Part shown: positions 28,785 through 37,326 of the stretch, one piece after another
Position numbering within the stretch: the stretch's first letter is position 1
Layout: each line of letters starts with the position of its first letter
Source: Tritonibacter multivorans
GTDB taxonomy: Bacteria > Pseudomonadota > Alphaproteobacteria > Rhodobacterales > Rhodobacteraceae
DNA length: 64,000 bases
Reading direction: 5' to 3'
Assembly: GCF_001458415.1 (NCBI RefSeq)
Contig: NZ_CYSD01000012.1
Location: 248,001 to 312,000 of the forward strand
Made by a program: the position numbers and the translations under genes
Notes under the pieces: model-generated
The model's input: the letters and a program-made list of their open reading frames with translations, nothing else
What the model was told of the DNA's origin: nothing
The model's database searches: none

Positions 28785-29063
28785 ATGTCTGACACATCTC
28801 AGGTCACCTCTACATCAGAGAGTGACAAGACCTATTGGAAGGCCAATCTTCGGATTATCGGCTGGAGCCTGGTAATCTGGGCGCTGGTCTCTTTTGGCTT
28901 TGGCATTCTTCTGCGCCCGCTTCTCGCGGGTATTTCGGTTGGTGGCACCGACCTTGGCTTTTGGTTTGCACAGCAAGGATCGATCCTGGTCTTTCTCGTG
29001 CTGATCTTCAACTACGCCTTTGTCATGAACCGCCTGGACCGCCAGCACGGCGTCGAAGAATAA
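28785..29063 (+). CDS. DUF4212 small membrane protein, symporter partner
   Basis: A 92-residue protein with two hydrophobic segments (about residues 25-47 and 60-80) and the family-like beginning YWKANLRIIGWSLVIWALVSFGFG. DUF4212 peptides are encoded directly upstream of sodium:solute symporters of the VC_2705 subfamily and are thought to act as a small subunit. A GGGGAGGAGGAAA site gives very strong initiation. The symporter starts 12 bp after its stop, so the two are almost certainly co-translated. Confidence 0.9.
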   Translation: MSDTSQVTSTSESDKTYWKANLRIIGWSLVIWALVSFGFGILLRPLLAGISVGGTDLGFWFAQQGSILVFLVLIFNYAFVMNRLDRQHGVEE

Positions 29064-29075
29064 GGGGACCGGATT

Positions 29076-30854
29076 ATGGACCAGTTTACCATCAACCTGC
29101 TGTTTGTGGGCGCGTCCTTTGCGCTCTACATCGGCATCGCGATCTGGGCCCGCGCGGGTTCCACATCTGAATTCTATGCCGCTGGTCAGGGTGTTCACCC
29201 TGTCACCAACGGTATGGCAACCGCGGCGGACTGGATGTCTGCGGCCTCTTTCATCTCGATGGCGGGTCTCATTGCCTTTACTGGCTATGACAACTCCTCT
29301 TTCCTGATGGGTTGGACCGGTGGCTACGTTCTGCTGGCCCTGCTGCTTGCGCCTTACCTGCGTAAGTTCGGCAAGTTCACCGTGTCTGAATTTATCGGTG
29401 ACCGCTTTTACTCCCCCACCGCACGCATGGTGGCGGTTATCTGTCTGATCGTGGCTTCCACCACCTACGTGATCGGTCAGATGACCGGTGTGGGCGTGGC
29501 GTTTGGCCGCTTCCTCGAAGTTTCCAACACCACCGGCCTGCTGATCGGCGCATGTGTCGTGTTCGCTTACGCCGTTTTCGGCGGCATGAAGGGCGTGACC
29601 TACACGCAGGTGGCGCAGTACTGCGTTCTGATCACCGCCTACACCATCCCGGCGGTCTTCATCTCCCTGCAGCTGACTGGCAACCCGATCCCGGGTCTGG
29701 GTCTGTTTGGTGATCACGCCGCTTCCGGTGAGCCGCTGCTGGCGAAACTGGACCAGGTTGTTCGTGATCTTGGCTTTGCAGAATACACCGCGCACCACAC
29801 CGACACACTGAACATGGTTCTGTTCACCCTGTCGCTGATGATCGGTACCGCAGGTCTGCCGCACGTCATCATGCGCTTCTTCACCGTTCCCAAAGTGTCT
29901 GACGCACGTTGGTCTGCGGGCTGGACGCTGGTGTTCATTGCGCTGCTGTACATCACTGCGCCTGCGGTGGGTGCTATGGCCCGCCTGAACATCACCGAAA
30001 TGATGTGGCCGAACGGCGAAGCGGTTTCCGTGGAAACCATTGAAAACGACGCCGACTACAACTGGATGAAGACCTGGGAGAAAACCGGCCTTCTCGCATG
30101 GGAAGACAAAAACGGCGACGGCCTGATCCAGTACTACAACGACAAGAACCCGGAAATGGCAGCCACCGCAGAAGCAAACGGCTGGACCGGCAACGAACTG
30201 ACCAAATTCAACCGTGACATTCTGGTTCTGGCCAACCCCGAGATTGCCAACCTGCCGGGTTGGGTCATCGGTCTGGTGGCGGCTGGCGGTCTGGCGGCTG
30301 CGCTGTCCACGGCTGCGGGTCTTCTGCTGGCGATCTCTTCGGCGGTCTCCCATGACCTGATCAAAGGTCAGCTGAACCCGAACATCTCGGAAAAAGGCGA
30401 ACTGCTGTCGGCGCGTATTGCTATGGCTGTGGCCATCGCGGTTGCGACCTACCTTGGCCTCAACCCTCCGGGCTTTGCGGCTCAAACCGTGGCTCTGGCC
30501 TTCGGTCTGGCGGCGGCGTCGATCTTCCCGGCGCTGATGATGGGGATCTTCTCCACCCGTGTGAACAACAAAGGTGCTGTTGCAGGCATGCTGGCAGGTC
30601 TGCTTGTGACCCTGCTGTACATCTTCCTGCACAAGGGCTGGTTCTTCATCCCGGGCACCAACAGCTTCACCGATGCAGAGCCGCTGCTGGGCACCATCAA
30701 ATCCACCTCCTTTGGTGCGATTGGTGCAGCGATCAACTTCGCGGTTGCCTTCTTCGTCTCCTCGCGGACCGAAGAGCTGCCGGAAGACGTGCGCGAGCTG
30801 GTCGAAAGCGTCCGCGTCCCCCGTGGCGCAGGTGCAGCCCAATCTGGCCACTAA
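29076..30854 (+). CDS. Sodium:solute symporter, VC_2705 subfamily (acetate/carboxylate permease-like)
   Basis: A 592-residue SSS-family transporter with about 13 hydrophobic segments. It has conserved SSS patterns such as FYAAGQGVHPVTNGMATAADWMSAASFISMAG and GLAAALSTAAGLLLAISSAVSHDL. The second half of a hydrophilic insert (about residues 320-390) contains an EF-hand-like loop, DKNGDGLIQYYN, at 344-355. Its context, next to acs and DUF4212, suggests uptake of acetate or a related carboxylate, but the substrate is inferred. A strong terminator follows, so the regulatory genes downstream form another transcript or depend on read-through. Confidence 0.9.
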   Translation: MDQFTINLLFVGASFALYIGIAIWARAGSTSEFYAAGQGVHPVTNGMATAADWMSAASFISMAGLIAFTGYDNSSFLMGWTGGYVLLALLLAPYLRKFGKFTVSEFIGDRFYSPTARMVAVICLIVASTTYVIGQMTGVGVAFGRFLEVSNTTGLLIGACVVFAYAVFGGMKGVTYTQVAQYCVLITAYTIPAVFISLQLTGNPIPGLGLFGDHAASGEPLLAKLDQVVRDLGFAEYTAHHTDTLNMVLFTLSLMIGTAGLPHVIMRFFTVPKVSDARWSAGWTLVFIALLYITAPAVGAMARLNITEMMWPNGEAVSVETIENDADYNWMKTWEKTGLLAWEDKNGDGLIQYYNDKNPEMAATAEANGWTGNELTKFNRDILVLANPEIANLPGWVIGLVAAGGLAAALSTAAGLLLAISSAVSHDLIKGQLNPNISEKGELLSARIAMAVAIAVATYLGLNPPGFAAQTVALAFGLAAASIFPALMMGIFSTRVNNKGAVAGMLAGLLVTLLYIFLHKGWFFIPGTNSFTDAEPLLGTIKSTSFGAIGAAINFAVAFFVSSRTEELPEDVRELVESVRVPRGAGAAQSGH

Positions 30855-30868
30855 TCTTCAAAACACTC

Positions 30869-30901
30869 GAAAGGGCGCCCCCAATTGGGCGCCCTTTTTC
30901 C
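30869..30901 (+). terminator. Strong intrinsic terminator after the symporter
   Basis: AGGGCGCCC, a 6-nt loop and GGGCGCCCT are followed by TTTTTC. The stem is perfect and the T tract immediate. It lies 17 nt past the symporter stop. Confidence 0.9.
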
Positions 30902-30977
30902 ATCGAAATTCTTGCGGACAGCGCCCTCCCCGTGGTCCAATCAAAGCGACAGACCCTAACCTGAGGCCGTTTCCCGC

Positions 30978-32798
30978 ATGACCTCCACCACATCCATCTC
31001 CGAGCGCCTGGCGCAGATCAAACCCTTCGGGCAATTGACCGAGGCCGAGCGCAGCGCTTTGGCCCAGTCCACCCAAGAGGTGCACCTGCCGGTGGGCGCG
31101 CTGGTCTTTGCCGCCGGCGACACGCCGCCCGGGCTCTATCTGGTGGAAAAAGGCGAGGTCGATATCTTTTCGGCAGCGGGGGACGTGGTCTCGCACCGGA
31201 TCCCCGGCGACAGCCTGAGCGAACGGGCCGTTCTGCGCGGCGGCGAGGCCAACCTGACCGCCCGTGTTGTCGAACCTGCGGATCTGTTGATGATCCCTGC
31301 CGAAACCTTCCGGGAACTGGTCGAAAATGTCCCAGCCCTTGGCCGTTGGTACTATCGCCCGGTGCTGAAAACCAATGCCGCCAGCGAAACATCCGGTCTT
31401 ATGGCCCTGCGCGTGCAGGACATGATGACCCCGAACCTCGTGACCTGCGTCCCCGAAGCCTCTACGCGCGATGCGGCGTGGATCATGCGCGACCGGCGCA
31501 TCAATTCGCTGCTGGTCATGGATGGCCGCAAGCTCGAGGGGATTGTGACAGTCCACGATCTGGTGAACAAAGTGCTGGCCGAAGGCAAAGGCGGCGATGT
31601 TCCTGTCCGCGAGATTATGTCGTCAAACCCTGTGACGATTGCGCCTGACGCCTCGGGTCTTGATGCGCTGATGATGATGGCTGAACGCCGCATTCACCAC
31701 CTGCCGGTGAAGGGCAAAAACGGGCGGATTGCCGGGATCATTGGCCACAGCGATCTGTTCCGCCAACAGGCCGCCACTGCCAGCCATATGGCCTCTGAAA
31801 TCGTATCCGCCCGCAACAGTGCGGAAATGGCACAGGTGATGACCCGCCTGCCGGAACTGCTGGCCAACCTCACCACCACAGGCACAAGGCCAGAGGCGAT
31901 CTGCCGCCGGATCACCGACCTGACCGACGCCGTCACCCGCCGCCTTCTGGCCCTGGCCGAAGCAGATCTGGGTCCGGCGCCTGTGCCCTATGTCTGGGCC
32001 GCCTGCGGCAGCCAGGGGCGGCGCGAACAGACCGGCGTGTCCGATCAAGACAACTGCCTGATCATCTCGGACAATATGACGGCCGCCCATGAACCCTATT
32101 TCAAAGAGCTCGCCACCCGCGTCTGCGACGGGCTGAACGAGGTGGGCTTTGTCTATTGCCCCGGTGACATGATGGCCACCAACCCGCAGTGGCGTCAGCC
32201 GCTGAAGGTCTGGCAGAGCTATTTCCATGACTGGATCGAAGAACCCGACACAATGGCGCAGATGCTTGCCTCGGTGATGTTCGACCTGCGACCGATTGCG
32301 GGCGACACCGCGCTGTTCGAAGGGCTGCAATCCGCAACCATGGACAAGGCGCAGCGCAATTCGATCTTTATCCGCCAGATGGTCGGCAATTCACTGAAAC
32401 ATGCGCCGCCTCTGGGGTTTTTCCGCAACCTGACCCTGATCCGCTCGGGTGAACATAAAAACACGCTGGATATGAAACACGCAGGCGTCGTGCCTGTGGT
32501 CGATCTGGGCCGGGTATATGCTCTGAAGGGCGGAACTTATGTGGCCAACACCCGCGACCGCCTGGTGGCAGCGGGCAAGGCGGGTGTGATTTCGGAAAGC
32601 GGCGCCAAGGACCTTTTGGACGCCTATGATATGATCGTGGAAACCCGCCTGCGCCATCAGGCGGCCCAGATTAACAGCGGCGAGAGCCCGGACAACTACC
32701 TCGACCCGATGGAGCTGTCCGAACTTGAACGCAACCACCTGCGCGATGCGTTTCTGGTGGTGAAAACCATGCAATCGGCCCTGAGCGGCCAGACCTGA
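30978..32798 (+). CDS. cNMP-binding / CBS / DUF294 nucleotidyltransferase-like protein
   Basis: A 606-residue cytoplasmic protein with three recognisable parts. A cyclic-nucleotide-binding beta-roll (about 15-120, GLYLVEKGEVDIF) is followed by a pair of CBS domains (about 145-270, MTPNLVTCVPEASTRDAA and IMSSNPVTIAPDAS). A GlnD-like nucleotidyltransferase domain (DUF294) has CGSQGRREQTGVSDQDNCL near 343-361, in which the Asp-x-Asp metal ligands are retained. DUF294 and a C-terminal helical region complete it. Such proteins recur beside DUF4212 symporters, but the nucleotidyl-transfer target is unknown. It could sense energy charge (AMP/ATP on CBS) for the acetate system; this is inference. Confidence 0.9.
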   Translation: MTSTTSISERLAQIKPFGQLTEAERSALAQSTQEVHLPVGALVFAAGDTPPGLYLVEKGEVDIFSAAGDVVSHRIPGDSLSERAVLRGGEANLTARVVEPADLLMIPAETFRELVENVPALGRWYYRPVLKTNAASETSGLMALRVQDMMTPNLVTCVPEASTRDAAWIMRDRRINSLLVMDGRKLEGIVTVHDLVNKVLAEGKGGDVPVREIMSSNPVTIAPDASGLDALMMMAERRIHHLPVKGKNGRIAGIIGHSDLFRQQAATASHMASEIVSARNSAEMAQVMTRLPELLANLTTTGTRPEAICRRITDLTDAVTRRLLALAEADLGPAPVPYVWAACGSQGRREQTGVSDQDNCLIISDNMTAAHEPYFKELATRVCDGLNEVGFVYCPGDMMATNPQWRQPLKVWQSYFHDWIEEPDTMAQMLASVMFDLRPIAGDTALFEGLQSATMDKAQRNSIFIRQMVGNSLKHAPPLGFFRNLTLIRSGEHKNTLDMKHAGVVPVVDLGRVYALKGGTYVANTRDRLVAAGKAGVISESGAKDLLDAYDMIVETRLRHQAAQINSGESPDNYLDPMELSELERNHLRDAFLVVKTMQSALSGQT

Positions 32799-32829
32799 CA
32801 CTTTACCTGACCCTTTCGAGGAGACGACC

Positions 32830-33330
32830 TTGTTTCTGGAACTAATCGCCACATTTGCCGCCGGGATCGGTGGCGCCGGGCTGATGATGCTGCTGAACCT
32901 GATGACCGGCGGGCGCCTGCCCCGCTGGGCCATGCCGGTTGCAGCTGGTGCTGCGATGATCGCCGTCGCCATTGCCAGTGAATACAGCTGGGGCAACCGC
33001 ACCAAAGACGGCCTGCCCGAAGGCGTAGTGGTGGTCGAAGAAATCACCCGCAGCCAGTGGTATCGCCCCTGGACCTATGTGGCACCGCAAGTGGTGCGCC
33101 TTGTGGCACTCGACACAGCCTCGGCCAAGGAAAACCCAGAGGTGCCTGGCGTGCAATTGATGGATCTTTATCTGTTTGCCCGCTGGCAGCCGCCGGCAAA
33201 GGTGCCACAATTGCTGCGTTGTGCAGACACCAGCCGGGCCGATGCGACGGGCACCGCACTGAGCGACCCCAGCCAAGCACGCTGGCAGGCGGCCTCGCCT
33301 GCGCTGATCGCGGCGGCCTGCCAAGGGTAA
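32830..33330 (+). CDS. Hypothetical protein with two membrane segments
   Basis: A 166-residue protein starting from TTG at 32830, supported by AGGAGA 6 nt upstream. Residues 2-23 (LIATFAAGIGGAGLMMLLNL) and 33-50 are hydrophobic. The remaining part is a soluble, probably periplasmic or cytoplasmic tail with a conserved-looking EEITRSQWYRPWTYVAPQVV. I do not recognise a family. Its position between the DUF294 protein and the membrane-anchored exonuclease, with 31 and 45 bp gaps on the same strand, suggests it belongs to the same signalling unit. Confidence 0.75.
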   Translation: MFLELIATFAAGIGGAGLMMLLNLMTGGRLPRWAMPVAAGAAMIAVAIASEYSWGNRTKDGLPEGVVVVEEITRSQWYRPWTYVAPQVVRLVALDTASAKENPEVPGVQLMDLYLFARWQPPAKVPQLLRCADTSRADATGTALSDPSQARWQAASPALIAAACQG

Positions 33331-33375
33331 GGCCGCACGAGACATAAACCGGAACGCATGGGGAGGATGCGATCA

Positions 33376-34845
33376 ATGGTTGAACTGACAAGAGACCACC
33401 CAGACCGGGTCAGCGAACGCGCCAGCACGCTGGCCCCAGCCAAACCCGAAGAAAGCCGCCTTTATCAAAAGCTCGGCCTCCGCCGCCGCTTTGCCCTGTT
33501 TTTTGCAGCCATTGCATTGGGCGGCAGCGCCATCCTCGCGCTGGCCTTGTGGTTTGGCCATCAGCGCGCAGGCGGGCCGGTCGAAGGATATGTCATCGCC
33601 TGGCTTTTGGCATCGTTGGGTCTGGCGGGCCTGTCGACCTGGATCGGCAGCCTGTTTGATGATCATGTCGCCAAGCCGATCCTTGCGCTCACAAACGAAC
33701 TGGAAACGCGCGCCGAAGCGGATGTGAGCCGCGCTATTGACGACCGTGCCGCGCCCCACCTTGGCGCGCTTGCCCCCGCCGCCCGCGCCCTCCACGCGGT
33801 GCTGGAGGACACCCGCACCAGTCAGAAACGCGCTGTGGCGCAACAAACCGAAGCGCTGGAAACCAGCCGCCACCAATTGGAAACGCTTGTCCAATGTATG
33901 CCCGCCGGGGTTCTGGTTCTGTCCTCAACTGGTGAGGTTCTGCTGTCTGATGCCACTGCGCGCGCGTGCCTTGGGCCTGTGGGCTTGCACCGGCAGGTCG
34001 GGCTCTATGTGGATCCTGCGCCGCTTGAAGCCGCAATGGCAGAGTTGGGGCCCAAACCGGCAGGCGCCTGTTGCAAGGTGGCCCTTACCCGCCGCCAGCA
34101 ACCTTTTGGCACCAGCCCAGAGATTACCTGCCGCCTGTCCGCTTTGGACGATGCAGGCGGGCGTTTGGGGTTTGTCGCCCTTCTGGAGGCAGAAGAGCGC
34201 AGCACAGAGCCCCCAGCGCTGACACCGCTGGCCTATGATTTTGCCGCCCCCATACAACAGGACAGCTGCGGTGTTCTGGCAACGCGCCAGTTTGTGGTGT
34301 TCGACACCGAAACCACAGGGCTCGACCCGGAAAAAGACACCGTGGTGCAGCTGTCTGCGGTGCGGATCGTGAACGGCAAAATCCAGTCGCAAGAAGTGTT
34401 CGACCGATTGGTGGATCCAGAACGTCCAATCCCCGCACGCACCACCGAAATCCACGGGATCACCAATGAGATGGTGAAAGGCGCTCCCAAACTGACTGAG
34501 GTGGCACAGGAGTTTGCAGCCTTCTGCGGTGACGCGGTGCTGGTGGCCCATAATGCGCCGTTTGATATGGGATTCTTGCAGGCACAGGCGCGCGCGGGGG
34601 GGCCATCTTTTGATGCCCCGACCCTTTGCACTGCACGTCTGTCGCAACATCTGTCCCCCAGCCTCAGCGGACATACGCTGGATGATCTGGCAGAACGCTA
34701 CGATGTGGACCTGCCACCCGAAGCCCGTCACACCGCGCTTGGAGACGCGCTTGCCACCGCGGAGGTGCTGTTGAAAATGGTGCCCCGGCTCCATGATCGT
34801 GGGGTGCAGGGGGTGTCGGAAGCCGCGAAAATATCAGCCTCCTGA
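33376..34845 (+). CDS. Membrane-anchored PAS/HAMP-like protein with DnaQ-type 3'-5' exonuclease
   Basis: A 489-residue protein. Two hydrophobic segments (about 39-60 and 72-94) are followed by a HAMP-like linker and coiled stretch (95-170), a PAS-like region (about 172-275, MPAGVLVLSSTGEVLLSDATA) and a C-terminal DEDDh exonuclease (about 304-465). Catalytic residues are visible: FDTETTGL, HNAPFDMGFL and HTALGDALAT. The layout is that of a sensor kinase whose kinase has been replaced by a nuclease. The ATG at 33376 is chosen because GGGAGG lies 9 nt upstream; ATGs at 33358 and 33367 are in frame. Substrate and signal are unknown. Confidence 0.85.
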   Translation: MVELTRDHPDRVSERASTLAPAKPEESRLYQKLGLRRRFALFFAAIALGGSAILALALWFGHQRAGGPVEGYVIAWLLASLGLAGLSTWIGSLFDDHVAKPILALTNELETRAEADVSRAIDDRAAPHLGALAPAARALHAVLEDTRTSQKRAVAQQTEALETSRHQLETLVQCMPAGVLVLSSTGEVLLSDATARACLGPVGLHRQVGLYVDPAPLEAAMAELGPKPAGACCKVALTRRQQPFGTSPEITCRLSALDDAGGRLGFVALLEAEERSTEPPALTPLAYDFAAPIQQDSCGVLATRQFVVFDTETTGLDPEKDTVVQLSAVRIVNGKIQSQEVFDRLVDPERPIPARTTEIHGITNEMVKGAPKLTEVAQEFAAFCGDAVLVAHNAPFDMGFLQAQARAGGPSFDAPTLCTARLSQHLSPSLSGHTLDDLAERYDVDLPPEARHTALGDALATAEVLLKMVPRLHDRGVQGVSEAAKISAS

Positions 34846-34851
34846 CAAGGC

Positions 34852-35577
34852 TTAGCGGAATTTATCCATCAGCCGCTCCATTGCCGAGCGGGTGTCGGGA
34901 GCGGGCTCTGCAGGCTTGGCGCTTTTGGCAGGTTTTGGATCTGTCTCTGCGCGGGGCTTGCCGCTGGTCTTGTCAGGGGCGTTTTTGTCCCGGGTGGTCG
35001 AACTGCGCGGTGGCGCGACACGCAGAGCGACGGCGTTCATGAACTTGCCATTGTCGCCCCCCGCCAGCTCTGCTGCGCCATCCGAGATGCCGCGCATCAG
35101 ATCATCCAGCCAGCCTTCATCGGCCTTGGGGAAATCACGCAGAACATAGCCCGCAACCGCATCTTTGTGGCCCGGATGGCCAATGCCCAGACGCACCCGG
35201 CCATAGTCCGCACCAATATGCGCATGGATCGACCGCAGGCCGTTGTGACCGGCGTGACCGCCGCCCTGTTTGACCCGGCATTTTCCCGGCGCGAGGTCCA
35301 ATTCGTCATGTAAAACAACCACATCATCCGAGGTCAGCTTGTAAAATCGCATGGCCTCCCCCACCGATTGACCCGAGTTGTTCATGAACGTCTGCGGCTT
35401 GAGCAGGATCACTTTTTCGCTGCCCAGCTTGCCTTCGCTGACCTGCGCCTGAAACTTCGACTTCCACGGCGAAAACCCGTGATCGGATGCGATCTGATCC
35501 AACGCCATAAAGCCAATATTGTGGCGATTGCGTTCGTATTTCCCGCCAGGGTTTCCAAGGCCGACAAACAGTTTCAT
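34852..35577 (-). CDS. pth: Peptidyl-tRNA hydrolase
   Basis: Pth recycles peptidyl-tRNAs by cleaving the ester bond. The 241-residue protein starts MKLFVGLGNPGGKYERNRHNIGF, which contains the catalytic His in RHNIGF. It also has KPQTFMNNSGQSV and HDELDLAPG. The conserved beginning fixes the ATG at 35577 in a frame that runs 48 codons further upstream. The last 45 residues are a low-complexity Lys/Pro/Ala extension common in alphaproteobacterial Pth. It is convergent with the exonuclease gene (6 bp gap) and separated from rplY by a gene on the other strand. Confidence 0.96.
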   Translation of the reverse strand: MKLFVGLGNPGGKYERNRHNIGFMALDQIASDHGFSPWKSKFQAQVSEGKLGSEKVILLKPQTFMNNSGQSVGEAMRFYKLTSDDVVVLHDELDLAPGKCRVKQGGGHAGHNGLRSIHAHIGADYGRVRLGIGHPGHKDAVAGYVLRDFPKADEGWLDDLMRGISDGAAELAGGDNGKFMNAVALRVAPPRSSTTRDKNAPDKTSGKPRAETDPKPAKSAKPAEPAPDTRSAMERLMDKFR

Positions 35578-35715
35578 GGGCGTGCTCCGATCCGTAAGGC
35601 GCGGGGCAGAGCCCGCAAAAGTGCCGGATTTCGATATAGGCTCTGACGCCAAAAATCCAGAGCACGCGAACCAAGGGATGGGCCAAAGACAAACGGCACC
35701 TTTTGTGCACTTTAT

Positions 35716-35749
35716 GTACACCCCCCGTACACCCCCCTGTACCCCCTCT
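35716..35749. repeat. Short tandem GTACACCCCCC repeat in intergenic DNA
   Basis: Two exact 11-bp copies (35716-35726 and 35727-35737) and a degenerate third lie in the 296-bp gap between pth and the DUF3179 gene. The gap holds no other recognisable feature. Confidence 0.6.
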
Positions 35750-35873
35750 TTACACCAGGGCGGCGACGGTCACGCCTCCGCTCACCAGAGCCTGAAGCTT
35801 TGTGATTGGCCTTGGATCCGCAAAGACGACACTGTTTGACGCAAGCCAATGCGCCCAGCCGAAGGAACAGCAA

Positions 35874-37262
35874 ATGACCCAGCCCACAAAACACCCTCCC
35901 CAAACAGCACTCCGTGCGTTTTGTCTTGGCCTCGGCGTCAGCCTGTCTCTGGCGGGGCATCTGATGGCGCAGACCCCAGCTTTACCCGACTACATTGTTG
36001 CCGAATTCGGCAACCCTCCCCCGGTCCCCGACGGTCGGCTGAGCAAGGATCTGCGTCAGGCCGTGGAGGTGGCCTTTGTCGACAGTATGCGACACTCCAG
36101 TTGGGGACAGGATCAGGCCATCGCGCTGGAGGAGATTGCCGCCTCTGGCGATCCACGGCTGGTCTGGATCATATCCGACCTGATGCGGTTTGCGCCGGGC
36201 CGTGCGCTGAATGCGCAACTGGCGGATGCGGCCAGTCGGTTGCTGAACACCCAGATCTCTGGCCAGAACCCTTGGGGCGACACCACAGATGTGCTCATCG
36301 CATGGGACATTCCCGCCCCGCCCGGATATCTCAAGGTCAAACGGGCCATTTTCACAACGGTGGTGCCCGCGTGGGACAAGCTGTTTGTCAAAGGCGACAT
36401 TGACTGGCGACATGTCAGTTGGGGCGGCGTGCTGATTGATGATCGACCGTTCGGACAGACCGACGCGCGCTGCAACTGTATTCCCGCCGCAGACAACCCA
36501 CCCGTGACCACCGCGTCCGAAGCCGGGTGGTTGCAAGACAGCGACATTGTCTTTGGCGTGGAAGTGAACGGGGAGGCCCGTGCCTATCCCCGCCAGATCA
36601 TGGAAGTGCGCGAAATGGTCAATGACACGCTGGGCGGACGCGATCTGGGTTTGCCCTATTGCACCCTTTGCGGTGCGGCGCAGGCCTATTTCACCGATCG
36701 CATTCCGGGTGGGGTCAAACGGCCAACCCTGCGCACCTCGGGTCTGCTGATCCGGTCGAACAAGGTGATGTATGACCTGGAGACCTATTCTGTCTTTGAC
36801 ACCTTCAAAGGCCATGCTGTGACCGGCCCGCTGGCCCGCAAGGGGGTGCAGCTGGAACAGGCCAGCGTGGTCACCACCACCTGGGGCGACTGGCGCCGCG
36901 CGCACCCTGACACAACGGTGCTGGACGAACGGCTGGCACTGGGGCGGGATTTTGATTTCCGCAACACCCGCGATGCCAATGGTCCGATTTTCCCCATTGG
37001 CGATGTGGACCCGCGCCTGTCGGTGCAAGAGGACATTATTGGCATTGTCACCGCTTCGGGGCGCCCTGTGGCGTTCCAACGCAGCAAGGCGGTCAGCGCC
37101 CTGACCCGTGGGCGCGAGGTGGCGTTTGAAAACGTGCGGCTGGTGATGGATGGCGGCGGGGTGCGCGCCGTAGATGCTTCGGGCCGTGATCTGGGCAGCC
37201 ATCAGGCCTTCTGGTTTGCCTGGTCGCAGTTTTATCCCAACACCGTCCTTTGGGAAGGCTGA
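35874..37262 (+). CDS. DUF3179 domain-containing exported protein
   Basis: A 462-residue protein with a signal peptide (hydrophobic core FCLGLGVSLSLAGHLMAQ, about residues 16-33). The DUF3179 domain occupies the second half, with LPYCTLCGAAQAYFTDR containing a CxxC pair and ETYSVFDTFKGHAVTGP. DUF3179 proteins are exported proteins of unknown function. AAGGAA precedes the ATG at 35874, which gives a better N-terminus than the upstream in-frame start at 35802. It is transcribed opposite to its neighbours pth and rplY and interrupts that usual pair. Confidence 0.85.
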   Translation: MTQPTKHPPQTALRAFCLGLGVSLSLAGHLMAQTPALPDYIVAEFGNPPPVPDGRLSKDLRQAVEVAFVDSMRHSSWGQDQAIALEEIAASGDPRLVWIISDLMRFAPGRALNAQLADAASRLLNTQISGQNPWGDTTDVLIAWDIPAPPGYLKVKRAIFTTVVPAWDKLFVKGDIDWRHVSWGGVLIDDRPFGQTDARCNCIPAADNPPVTTASEAGWLQDSDIVFGVEVNGEARAYPRQIMEVREMVNDTLGGRDLGLPYCTLCGAAQAYFTDRIPGGVKRPTLRTSGLLIRSNKVMYDLETYSVFDTFKGHAVTGPLARKGVQLEQASVVTTTWGDWRRAHPDTTVLDERLALGRDFDFRNTRDANGPIFPIGDVDPRLSVQEDIIGIVTASGRPVAFQRSKAVSALTRGREVAFENVRLVMDGGGVRAVDASGRDLGSHQAFWFAWSQFYPNTVLWEG

Positions 37263-37276
37263 TCCCGCAAACGCAA

Positions 37277-37301
37277 ACGGGCTCCCACAAGGGGAGCCCG
37301 T
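37277..37301. terminator. Hairpin terminator between DUF3179 gene and rplY
   Basis: ACGGGCTCCC, a 5-nt loop and GGGAGCCCGT make a perfect 10-bp stem between two convergent genes. T richness is modest on both sides. Confidence 0.65.
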
Positions 37302-37326
37302 CGTAATCTTCCCTTGCGGGAGAGAT

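Noticed and set aside
28815-30851. 678-residue minus-strand frame
   Set aside because: It covers DUF4212 and the symporter in antisense, is rich in Arg/His/Gln and has no recognisable domain.
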